From the NCBI GenBank assembly GCA_944384865.1, contig CALWVC010000066.1, positions 1 to 8,070 on the forward strand: DNA of 8,070 nt, read 5' to 3'. Positions 1 to 6,099 of the stretch are shown piece after piece. The first letter of the stretch is position 1; each line of letters begins with the position of its first letter. The notes under the pieces were generated by a model. The model had not been told where the DNA came from. It saw only the letters and a program-made list of their open reading frames with translations, and did not search any database. A program made the translations under genes and the position numbers. Source of the stretch: an uncultured Clostridia bacterium. Its GTDB lineage: Bacteria > Bacillota > Clostridia > Oscillospirales > Acutalibacteraceae.

Positions 1-588
1 CGCGCCGGTAAAAGCCAGATGTTCTCCCACACGTTGATCTTCAAACTTCGGCCACAACACCCCCGGCGTATCCATCAATTCCACGCCTTTGCCAATTAAA
101 AACCACTGATTACCGCGCGTCACACCGGGCCGGTTAGCTACTTTCGCCCTGGAGGCGCCCGCCAGCCGGTTGATAAACGAGGATTTCCCCACATTGGGAA
201 TCCCGACCACCATGATCCGCAGTGTGCGTCCGGCCATGCCCTTCGCTTGTAGCTGCGCCAGCCGTGGCGCCAGAACCGTCTTCACCTGCGGAATAAACTG
301 CGCAAATCCCTTACCGCTCTTGCTGTCCAAACACAACACGGATTGGCGACGCGCATTAAAATGAGCGGACCACTGCGCCGTCACGTCAGCATCCGCCATA
401 TCACATTTATTCAGCAACACCATATGCGGCTTGTCCCCGATCAATGCGGGTAATTCCGGGTTCCGGCTGCTGACCGGCACTCTGGCGTCAATCAGTTCCG
501 CCACCAGATCAATCAACGGCAGATTCTGCTGAATCTGCCGCCGGGTCTTCGCCATATGCCCGGGGAACCAGTTAATATTATTTTCCAC
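1..588 (-). CDS. rbgA: Ribosome biogenesis GTPase RbgA/YlqF, N-terminal 196 residues (3' end beyond window)
   Basis: Circularly permuted GTPase; the family acts in late assembly of the 50S ribosomal subunit in the cytoplasm. The translated frame begins ENNINWFPGHMAKTRR, the conserved NWFPGHM opening of this family. Motifs run in permuted order: G4 NKCD at residues 60-63, a G5-like DSKSG near 88-92, G1 GIPNVGKS at 129-136, the G2 Thr in PGVT at 157, and G3 DTPG at 173-176. The start is a GTG at 588-586. The next in-frame Met (residue 12) would cut into the WFPGHM motif, so GTG is preferred, with a modest AAGTGAG-type ribosome site just upstream. The frame is open to base 1; relatives are about 280-290 residues, so roughly the last third is missing. 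It lies downstream of lepB and a decayed Nudix gene, all on the same strand. Identification is firm. Confidence 0.95.
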   Translation of the reverse strand, partial: MENNINWFPGHMAKTRRQIQQNLPLIDLVAELIDARVPVSSRNPELPALIGDKPHMVLLNKCDMADADVTAQWSAHFNARRQSVLCLDSKSGKGFAQFIPQVKTVLAPRLAQLQAKGMAGRTLRIMVVGIPNVGKSSFINRLAGASRAKVANRPGVTRGNQWFLIGKGVELMDTPGVLWPKFEDQRVGEHLAFTGA

Positions 589-627
589 TTTCTCACTTCT
601 TTTTTTGATTGTGCAGACTGAAACAGT

Positions 628-913
628 TTAAATGCTTACCCTGCCGTTTTGAATCAATTTGATTATATTTGCCGCCCTGGATTCCATATTTGGCAAATGA
701 TTTACATCAAAAAATTTTAATCGCAGGCTCTCATCATCGCAAACCTTTATTTCGCCGCTATACTTTAAATAAAACAATTACCGTACACATTTTGTCGCCA
801 TTCGGATATTCAAAATAACGATCCTTACCGGATAACACTGTTACAAGTTCTAAATCCTCAGCTAAAATTCCGTTTTCTTCTTTTAATTTTCGAATCGCAG
901 TTTCTTCTAACGT
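628..913 (-). pseudogene. Decayed Nudix hydrolase (5'-truncated, frameshifted)
   Basis: There is no intact gene here, but two adjacent minus-strand frames read as consecutive parts of one Nudix (NTP pyrophosphohydrolase) domain. The first, 913-761, begins TLEETAIRKLKEENGI, the second half of a Nudix box, and continues with LVTVLSGKDRYFEYPNGDK and a hydrophobic strand before a TAG at 760-758. The second, 762-628, resumes with YSGEIKVCDDESLRLKFFDV and ends NGRVSI at a TAA. The join needs one frameshift. The conserved Glu after Arg in the REUxEExGU part of the box is Lys here. The first half of the box and the N-terminal strands are not recognisable upstream, and a further shift seems to occur near 914. 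Active members clean up damaged or toxic nucleotides; this copy should be inactive. A sequencing error could explain the frameshift but not the missing N-terminus or the lost Glu. Confidence 0.8.
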
Positions 914-971
914 CCTCTAATATTTTGTCTGAAAACACCCGCACTCTGCTCCCGAAAGCCCTTCTTAGTTA

Positions 972-1595
972 TTAAAATAAACCGATCTGATCAAACGGAT
1001 AAATTCGCAAAATCACCTTGCCCATAATATACCGCACATCCACCATCCCGATATCTGACATCCGGCTGTCGTGCGAATCCTGCCGATTGTCACCCAATAC
1101 AAACACATGCCCATCGGGTACAATCTGCGCTGTAAAATCAAACGCTTCCGTCGGCGAAGTTGTATAATCTTCCTGTAACTCCTGGTTATCCACATACACC
1201 TTGCCGTCTTGAATCTCCACCCGCTGGCCGGCCACGGCAACCACCCGTTTAACGATCGGCTCTTTTGCCGTGCCGTTGACGACATCTTGCTGGCTGTTGT
1301 TATAATTGCGGGAAACAATCACAATATCCCCCTGCTCCGGCGTATAGTTGAAGTGTGTGATAATCAGCTTATCACCTTCAAACAGCGTGTTCTGCATGGA
1401 TTCACCCTGCACGCCGACGATTCCAAAGAAAAACGTAAACAGCAGAATAACCACAAACATTGAAAAAACGGCGGAATCCAGCCATTCAAATATATAAGCC
1501 ACCGCCTTTTTTACCGGCGGCTCCTGCGTGTTGATTTCAGGCACAGTCTGCAATTTGATCACCAATCCAAATACAAATTGATCGGCTGCCGGCAA
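972..1595 (-). CDS. lepB: Signal peptidase I (type I leader peptidase)
   Basis: Membrane-bound serine protease of the S26 family that removes signal peptides from exported proteins after Sec or Tat translocation. The 207-residue product has a hydrophilic N-terminus, one membrane segment at about residues 41-62, then the catalytic box GESMQNTL with nucleophile Ser66. The general-base Lys is Lys116 in PIVKRVVAVAG, and the conserved GDNRxxSxDSR box spans 168-178. Length and the single membrane anchor fit the Gram-positive SipS-like type. The start is uncertain: the longest frame opens at a TTG (1595) with GGTGAG nine bases upstream and a TAA seven codons before it. Internal GTG codons 12 and 18 are alternatives without a good ribosome site. 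It ends in tandem TAA stops. It probably has its own promoter right behind the rplS terminator and sits between rplS and rbgA, a common clostridial arrangement. Confidence 0.95.
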   Translation of the reverse strand: MPAADQFVFGLVIKLQTVPEINTQEPPVKKAVAYIFEWLDSAVFSMFVVILLFTFFFGIVGVQGESMQNTLFEGDKLIITHFNYTPEQGDIVIVSRNYNNSQQDVVNGTAKEPIVKRVVAVAGQRVEIQDGKVYVDNQELQEDYTTSPTEAFDFTAQIVPDGHVFVLGDNRQDSHDSRMSDIGMVDVRYIMGKVILRIYPFDQIGLF

Positions 1596-1748
1596 ATAAT
1601 CCGGCTCACCGGTTTACGATTATTCCAAATACCACATTGGCAAAACAACTGAAACAGAAATAACAGAAGTTGTCTTTGCCCCCTGCCGTGTTGTACATCG
1701 CCGAACGAACAGCAGCCAAAACGTCATAACAAACACTTCAGTTATTTT

Positions 1749-1777
1749 ATTATAACACATCTTTTCTGAAATGAAAA
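1749..1777 (-). promoter_or_regulatory. Sigma-A-type promoter for lepB (extended -10)
   Basis: On the minus strand a perfect TATAAT (1754-1749) is preceded by TGT, an extended -10, with a weaker TTTTCA -35 (1777-1772) at 17-bp spacing. It lies just past the T-run of the rplS terminator and about 150 nt before the lepB start, so lepB can be expressed independently of rplS. The resulting leader of about 145 nt contains no gene I can support. Confidence 0.6.
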
Positions 1778-1780
1778 GAT

Positions 1781-1806
1781 AAAAGGGGCGAAAAACCGCC
1801 CCTTTT
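1781..1806 (-). terminator. Rho-independent terminator of rplS
   Basis: A perfect 10-bp stem (AAAAGGGGCG with CGCCCCTTTT) closes a 6-nt loop. On the minus strand it is followed by TTTTATCTTTT. It starts 14 nt after the rplS stop codon and separates rplS from the lepB promoter. Confidence 0.85.
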
Positions 1807-1820
1807 GCAAATATTCATAT

Positions 1821-2162
1821 TTACAGCTTTTGTTTGAGCTTGGCAGCCTTACCAACGCGATCACGCAGATAATACAATTTACTTCTGCGGGCTTTACCAT
1901 AGCTGACAATCTCAATCTTATCTACATTGGGAGAATGCAACGGAAATACCCGTTCTACCCCAACGCCATAAGCAACTCGTCTTACGGTAATCGTTTCAGC
2001 GATACCGCTATTATTACGCGCAATCACAACGCCCTCAAACATCTGAATGCGCTGCTTGTCGCCCTCACGAATCCGCACATATACCTTAACAGTCGCGCCG
2101 ATCTTGATATCAGGCAGATTGTCTTTCAGTTGGCCGGCAACCAAATCTCTTAATACATCCAT
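1821..2162 (-). CDS. rplS: Large ribosomal subunit protein bL19
   Basis: Structural protein of the 50S subunit, located at the interface with the 30S subunit. The 113-residue product matches bL19 over its whole length, including VYVRIREGDKQRIQMFEGVV, ITVRRVAYGVGVERVFPLHS and the basic tail KARRSKLYYLRDR. Length is normal for the family (about 113-118). The start is the ATG at 2162 (MDVLRDLV), because a clear AGGAGG lies seven bases upstream. An in-frame ATG ten codons earlier (2192) lies upstream of that ribosome site and would add residues absent from the family. Here rplS is not preceded by trmD, its frequent neighbour; it has its own promoter and a folded leader, divergent from the tRNA genes. 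Confidence 0.98.
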   Translation of the reverse strand: MDVLRDLVAGQLKDNLPDIKIGATVKVYVRIREGDKQRIQMFEGVVIARNNSGIAETITVRRVAYGVGVERVFPLHSPNVDKIEIVSYGKARRSKLYYLRDRVGKAAKLKQKL

Positions 2163-2288
2163 TGTTCTTCCTCCTATCAATATATCAGACATTCATACCA
2201 TCGACGATGCAGAGGACTGTCCGCTTCAATGTGTTGGCTCTTGCCATCGCATTGACCCCACCCGAATAGGCTCGGTGAAATCAAAAGC
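2163..2288 (-). promoter_or_regulatory. Structured 5' leader of rplS, candidate L19 autoregulatory leader
   Basis: The predicted untranslated leader is about 126 nt. At least two local hairpins are visible on the minus strand. The first (2277-2259) pairs CACCGA with TCGGGTG with one bulged G. The second (2255-2226) pairs TCAATG with CATTGA, then a 3x3 internal loop, then TGGC-AAGA-GCCA. A further CATC-GTC-GATG element lies closer to the ribosome site. Leaders upstream of rplS that respond to L19 are known in Firmicutes; I infer that this is one from position and folding, not from a covariance match. Confidence 0.45.
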
Positions 2289-2294
2289 TTAAAT

Positions 2295-2323
2295 ACTATA
2301 GCATATCTGTTTCAAAAAAGCAA
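2295..2323 (-). promoter_or_regulatory. Promoter of rplS
   Basis: Minus-strand TTGCTT (2323-2318), a 17-bp spacer, then TATAGT (2300-2295) with TGC just before it (extended -10). It sits about 135 nt upstream of the rplS start and diverges from the tRNA promoter. Confidence 0.65.
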
Positions 2324-2374
2324 GTATTAATTTAATTTTTTTAGGAAAATCCGGCCTTTTTTTAAAATTAGCCC

Positions 2375-2403
2375 TTGACCTTTCAAAGTGCGTATGTTAA
2401 AAT
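2375..2403 (+). promoter_or_regulatory. Promoter of the tRNA-Gly (tRNA-Arg) unit
   Basis: TTGACC (2375-2380), a 17-bp spacer and TAAAAT (2398-2403), with TGT directly before the -10. The -10 ends 16 bp before the tRNA-Gly gene, as expected for a strong stable-RNA promoter with a short 5' extension. No second convincing promoter is visible before tRNA-Arg. Confidence 0.75.
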
Positions 2404-2419
2404 ACTATTCGTCGCAAAT

Positions 2420-2493
<74 letters not shown>

Positions 2494-2501
2494 CACCCAT
2501 C

Positions 2502-2525
2502 GAACAAGTTCACCTGAACTTGTTC
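2502..2525 (+). terminator. Hairpin after tRNA-Gly (terminator or processing stem)
   Basis: A perfect 10-bp stem, GAACAAGTTC with GAACTTGTTC, around the loop ACCT. It is followed by TTAATTATATCTT, a poor T-run, so termination may be partial and the RNA may read on into tRNA-Arg. Confidence 0.5.
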
Positions 2526-2558
2526 TTAATTATATCTTAAAAACTTTTTTGTCAATCT

Positions 2559-2635
2559 GCGCTTGTAGCTCAGCTGGATAGAGCATCTGCCTTCTAAGCA
2601 GAGGGTCGGGGGTTCGAGTCCCTCCAAGCGCGCCA
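2559..2635 (+). tRNA. tRNA-Arg (anticodon TCT)
   Basis: Full cloverleaf of 77 nt. Acceptor GCGCTTG (2559-2565) pairs with CAAGCGC (2625-2631), discriminator G, encoded CCA (2633-2635). The anticodon stem ends in CTGCC/..CAG with loop CTTCTAA, giving anticodon TCT for AGA/AGG codons. The D arm AGCTCAGCTGGATAGAGC and the T loop TTCGAGTC are canonical. Confidence 0.97.
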
Positions 2636-2636
2636 C

Positions 2637-2668
2637 GCCGAGCAAGGTGAACTTTGCTCGGCTTTTTT
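2637..2668 (+). terminator. Rho-independent terminator after tRNA-Arg
   Basis: A perfect 9-bp stem, GCCGAGCAA with TTGCTCGGC, around an 8-nt loop, followed directly by six T. It starts one base after the tRNA CCA end and closes the plus-strand tRNA unit. Confidence 0.9.
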
Positions 2669-2746
2669 AGTCTTAAACAAAAAGGCACCAGCCGTTTGCT
2701 TTGCTTGCTCCTCCTATCCGCAAGCGATTTTTGTATATGAAAATAT

Positions 2747-2774
2747 AGGCCGGGAAACAACTGTTTCCCGGCCT
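2747..2774 (-). terminator. Terminator of the beta-helix protein gene
   Basis: A perfect 12-bp stem, AGGCCGGGAAAC with GTTTCCCGGCCT, and a 4-nt loop, 18 nt after the stop codon. On the minus strand it is followed by ATATTTTCATATAC, an imperfect T-rich tail. The plus-strand side is less T-rich, so minus orientation is preferred; it may also block plus-strand read-through from the tRNA unit. Confidence 0.75.
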
Positions 2775-2792
2775 GTAAACCTTTTATCAGGT

Positions 2793-5660
2793 TTAAATAA
2801 ACTGCAAATCGTCGATATAAATTGCCGTATTGTTATAAGACGTAAATACACCGCTTTGCGTCCATCCCAAGGTAATATAGATTTCCTGCAGCCCAGCCAA
2901 AATAGATGAAGCATCTACCGTTCTCGCAGCACTGCCCGTCAGCCGGCCATTTGTATAGTTCATCTTCGCAAGTTGACGGTCTGTCCAATAGAACGTATAC
3001 CAGGTGCCGGTAGGCGTAATTTCCGCCGCACACTGACCCCAGTTGGTATCGCTGTAATATTGGTCGCCGGATTTAAACCCAAAGGAAATACCGCCATACT
3101 GGCTGCTGAGCAATGCCGCATTTGTATCACCGGCAACCCAGACTTTAATACCGACACTGTCCTGCGCAACTGTCGCAAAATTACCGCTGAATTTCAACGT
3201 GATATTATCATACGGCGAAGTACGCAGAACCTTTAAAGCCGTTCCGGACGGTGATTTACCATCGACTTTAGACAAAGTCGCACTACCACCCACTGCTGGA
3301 TTTGCATTTGCAGCCGCATCATAGATCATGACACCGCCCGCGGGCTGTGAAGGCTCGGTAGGCGCCGGATCTGTTGGATCTGTAGGCTCAGTAGGTTCGG
3401 TTGTTTCTTCTGGTGTAGGTGTAGTTGTAGTTGTAGTTGTCGTAGTTGTTGTAGTTGTGGTGGTAGTTGTTGTAGAAGACGATTCACTAGGCGTTACCGA
3501 GCCCGTACCATATCCGTAGATATTACTAATGGACATATCCACCGTTTTAGACTGTAAAGACTCTGTCCACATACCGAAGTACAAACAAATCGCCGAAGAA
3601 GAAATCAGCGGAATCTGGCTCTCCTGTAATTTTACTCCCTCCAATGTTTCCAGTTCCGTAAACGGAATCTGCACTGTTTTAATTTGCCCATTGGTCAGAG
3701 GCAGTGTATAACTGTAAACGTCGTTTCCGATAGATACTCGAATAACCGGTTCACGGAAGCTGTAATCCGGCCCAGTGCTGTATGAGAACTCCATCCCCTC
3801 ATACCAGTCTACACCACTGTGGTTGGTGATACCGACCTGCCGGTCAACCCAACCGTTAAAGGTCATCGTACCAGTGATCTTCAAGCCACCATTCTCTGTA
3901 AACGAAGGCGCTTTCTCTACGGTCAAACCGTCATTATGCCAGTAATCGCTCCCAGCATATAATGCAGAAAAATCAACGATTACCCGATCGGCAGGAACGG
4001 TTGTGTCCGTGGGAACATTCGGATTGGTAGGCCTGGTGGTTCCAGTGGGCGTAGGCTGATGACTGCCGTTGCCGTAGCCGCCGGCACCATATGCACCGAT
4101 ATTCGGCGCGTAATTTGCCTTTACTTCAAATCCGAAAAAGTCTTTGCCGCCATTGTTAGCAACAATCGTACCGGCACCGATCGCAGGCGAACCGGCTTTC
4201 AGATAATAAGCCGAGCAGGTCGCTCTGCCAACGCCTGCGCCGCCAGCATTCACAAACTGTGGATCTTCCGTAAGTTTACCTGTGTCTGCAGGCTCGCTGG
4301 CCGGATGATTTCCATAAAACAGGTTATTCTGCCAGACTGTATTCCGGCAGGAAACACCATTATACGCCAACGTATAGCCGCCGTTGCCCAGATTATAGAA
4401 AATATTGTTATAGAATTGTGTATAATTCGGTGCATAGATGGACGTTGCATTGCGCAGATAGGTGTTTACCATCTTGGTGTTCAAACCAGCTTTGACATAA
4501 ATGGTATTGTTATAAATTTTTGTATTTTCGATTTGGCCGTTTATGAAAAACACCGAGTTTCTATCGTTTTGCGAGATATTATAACGCACAACAGTGTTTT
4601 TATTAAACGCTGTGCCACCGTTATAAGTCTTAGGCTCGGTACAGATCAGCATAAAGCCGCCCTGATTATCATGAGAATAATTGTATTGGAACGTCGTTCC
4701 GGTACACTGATAATCGCTGTCGAAACCTTGGCCATCATAAGTAGTCTGTGTATTATACGCTTCGTTGTATTGGAACAACGCATTCCGGCAGGCAAATGGC
4801 CATAACGCCACGTGATAACTGGTTGTTGCATAAGAATGCGCCTTATTCACCACATTATACTCTACCAGCGGCTCATTACAGTTATTGGTCAGAATCCCGT
4901 CACGGCCGATATTGGTCAGATAATTGTTGCGAATAACGACGTTTTGTGCAGATTGCGAAAACGCTACGCCATTGATATTACCGCCCTGGTAAGAACCATC
5001 GACCGTAATACCATTGTCTTTTACATTTTCAACGGTATTTCCTTCGATCAAAACGCCGTCAAAGTAGCCATAATAATTCTCACTGAAAGCTTCTATACCA
5101 TGTAGTTTTCCATGAGAAGTACCCGACCAGTCTGACGCCGTCCCGTGTATGTAACAGTTCTTGATAGTAATACCTTTCATGGTATAACCATCCTGCGGGT
5201 TGGCTTTGACGCAAAATTTCGGATCTGTAGAATTGGTGGAGTTGGTAATTTCCAGCCCGTCAATTGTAATATAGCTTTGGTTATACAGATAAACCGACGC
5301 ATTCAACGCACCGGACGCAACCGTCTGCGCGTTGATGACCGGCTTATTGCCGCTGCCATAGCTGCTAACTACAATTGGATTGGACGCAGAACCAGACCCC
5401 TTGAGCCATAGAGGTTCCGTCCATGTGCTTCCGCATTTTAACAAAATGCGGTCGCCTGCTGAAAATGTTGTGTTGTTCACTTTGGACAGAGTTTTCCATG
5501 CGCTTGTGGAGCTTTGCCCGCTGTTGCTGTCATTGCCGCCGCTGGCGTCTACATAGTAGGTGTTACCAGCTGCCTGCACTGCGGGTATCGCCATTGCAAC
5601 AACAGACACCAATAACAGCAAGCTCACAAACACGTGTACAAATTTTTTGCGCATTTTCAT
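2793..5660 (-). CDS. Secreted right-handed parallel beta-helix protein with two C-terminal beta-sandwich modules, probable polysaccharide-active
   Basis: 955 residues. A signal peptide (MKMRKKF, a hydrophobic core, AVQA/A cleavage near residues 30-31) predicts export. Residues about 33-530 are a right-handed parallel beta-helix of the pectate-lyase-like superfamily: it opens YYVDASGGNDSNSG and has many N-rich turns such as VVIRNNYLTN, TTFQYNYSHDNQGG and TQFYNNIFYNL. A Thr/Pro linker (about 536-558) leads to a first beta-sandwich (about 559-720). An 18-Thr plus TEPTDP-type linker then leads to a second (about 774-955) ending IYIDDLQFI, like carbohydrate-binding modules. There is no dockerin, SLH or LPXTG anchor, so it is probably released or held by glycan binding. 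The start is the ATG at 5660 because AGGGAGG lies five bases upstream; the in-frame ATG at 5678 precedes that site. Substrate and catalytic class (lyase, hydrolase, epimerase) cannot be assigned by eye. It is monocistronic. Confidence 0.88.
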   Translation of the reverse strand: MKMRKKFVHVFVSLLLLVSVVAMAIPAVQAAGNTYYVDASGGNDSNSGQSSTSAWKTLSKVNNTTFSAGDRILLKCGSTWTEPLWLKGSGSASNPIVVSSYGSGNKPVINAQTVASGALNASVYLYNQSYITIDGLEITNSTNSTDPKFCVKANPQDGYTMKGITIKNCYIHGTASDWSGTSHGKLHGIEAFSENYYGYFDGVLIEGNTVENVKDNGITVDGSYQGGNINGVAFSQSAQNVVIRNNYLTNIGRDGILTNNCNEPLVEYNVVNKAHSYATTSYHVALWPFACRNALFQYNEAYNTQTTYDGQGFDSDYQCTGTTFQYNYSHDNQGGFMLICTEPKTYNGGTAFNKNTVVRYNISQNDRNSVFFINGQIENTKIYNNTIYVKAGLNTKMVNTYLRNATSIYAPNYTQFYNNIFYNLGNGGYTLAYNGVSCRNTVWQNNLFYGNHPASEPADTGKLTEDPQFVNAGGAGVGRATCSAYYLKAGSPAIGAGTIVANNGGKDFFGFEVKANYAPNIGAYGAGGYGNGSHQPTPTGTTRPTNPNVPTDTTVPADRVIVDFSALYAGSDYWHNDGLTVEKAPSFTENGGLKITGTMTFNGWVDRQVGITNHSGVDWYEGMEFSYSTGPDYSFREPVIRVSIGNDVYSYTLPLTNGQIKTVQIPFTELETLEGVKLQESQIPLISSSAICLYFGMWTESLQSKTVDMSISNIYGYGTGSVTPSESSSTTTTTTTTTTTTTTTTTTPTPEETTEPTEPTDPTDPAPTEPSQPAGGVMIYDAAANANPAVGGSATLSKVDGKSPSGTALKVLRTSPYDNITLKFSGNFATVAQDSVGIKVWVAGDTNAALLSSQYGGISFGFKSGDQYYSDTNWGQCAAEITPTGTWYTFYWTDRQLAKMNYTNGRLTGSAARTVDASSILAGLQEIYITLGWTQSGVFTSYNNTAIYIDDLQFI
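3420..3473 (-). repeat. 18-codon homopolymeric threonine tract in interdomain linker
   Basis: Eighteen consecutive Thr codons, mixed rather than uniform: nine ACA, six ACT, two ACC and one ACG. A Pro-Thr-Glu/Asp linker with TEPTDPTDP spacing follows. Such Thr/Pro linkers separate modules in secreted clostridial glycan-active proteins and are often glycosylated. The DNA itself is a GTT/GTA-rich low-complexity stretch. Confidence 0.85.
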
Positions 5661-5715
5661 CTTTTCCTCCCTTTGCATTTAATAATTTGTTCATATAGGG
5701 TTCTGACCATTTGTA

Positions 5716-5744
5716 ATATTATCACATAAAATTTAACAAGTCAA
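5716..5744 (-). promoter_or_regulatory. Promoter of the beta-helix protein gene
   Basis: On the minus strand TTGACT (5744-5739) is followed after 17 bp by TAATAT (5721-5716); an overlapping GATAAT (5723-5718) preceded by TGT at 15-bp spacing is the alternative -10. Transcription would begin about 50 nt before the ATG at 5660. Confidence 0.6.
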
Positions 5745-5776
5745 ATATTTTTTTATATAATTTGTTCAAAAAAACA

Positions 5777-5804
5777 TTGTGGCATTTTTATAAAAATTCC
5801 ACAA
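5777..5804. promoter_or_regulatory. 28-bp inverted repeat, candidate operator upstream of the beta-helix gene
   Basis: The arms TTGTGGCATTTTTA (5777-5790) and TAAAAATTCCACAA (5791-5804) are complementary at 13 of 14 positions with no spacer. The centre is AT-rich and the outer halves are TTGTGG/CCACAA. It lies about 33 bp upstream of the predicted -35, a position suited to an activator or a dimeric regulator. It has no T-run on either side, so a terminator is less likely. The binding protein is unknown. Confidence 0.5.
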
Positions 5805-6057
5805 ATATACAATATATGTCTTTAATCAAGAAGTATAAATAAGATCATATATACTATATCGAAATTAAAAAAACAAAAAATGATTCAAACCCAATACTCA
5901 AAAATGTATTCAATACAACTCAAAAAGCATATATCGCAAAAGCGTAAAAAAGTTCTCCTTTTATTTGCTGCATTGATTGTTTACACACCACATTTTCGAT
6001 CTTAAATGAAACACCGGCCAACGCACCATCTTATAATCACAGCTAAACTATATAAAG

Positions 6058-6099
6058 CAGATCGGCATAGAGAATTTTACTCTATGCCGATCTGTTTTT
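6058..6099. terminator. Long perfect hairpin, probable (bidirectional) terminator downstream of glnS
   Basis: A 15-bp perfect stem, CAGATCGGCATAGAG with CTCTATGCCGATCTG, with a 7-nt AT loop. Plus-strand reading is followed by TTTTT; minus-strand reading is followed by CTTTATATAG. The only confident gene reading into it is glnS, whose stop is about 140 nt away on the minus strand, so it is probably the end of the gltX-glnS operon, although the better T-run faces the other way. Confidence 0.6.

Noticed and set aside
1620..1727. 35-codon frame in the lepB leader on the minus strand (starts MTFWLLFVRRC)
   Set aside because: No ribosome site, no recognisable similarity, and it does not connect to LepB in any sensible way.
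2163..2192. Ten-residue N-terminal extension of rplS from the upstream ATG at 2192
   Set aside because: The AGGAGG ribosome site lies inside this stretch and points to the ATG at 2162; the bL19 family has no such extension.
2530..2760. Minus-strand 76-residue reading frame containing GGTRTPDPLLRRQMLYPAELQ
   Set aside because: This is the antisense translation of the tRNA-Arg gene and its terminator, a familiar spurious protein in databases; there is no ribosome site.
3407..3480. Tandem-repeat-like GTAGTT DNA that could suggest a satellite or short CRISPR-like array
   Set aside because: It has no unique spacers or fixed repeat unit and stays in frame as the Thr linker of a secreted protein.
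3328..3519. Plus-strand frame with a long poly-valine run
   Set aside because: It is the complement of the poly-threonine linker of the beta-helix protein, not a gene.
4059..4805. 248-residue plus-strand reading frame
   Set aside because: It lies wholly opposite the beta-helix coding region, has no family resemblance and no ribosome site; it is a shadow of the minus-strand gene.
5661..5678. Six-residue extension of the beta-helix protein from the ATG at 5678
   Set aside because: The AGGGAGG ribosome site falls between this ATG and the one at 5660, so the latter is the start and the former would also spoil the signal peptide n-region.
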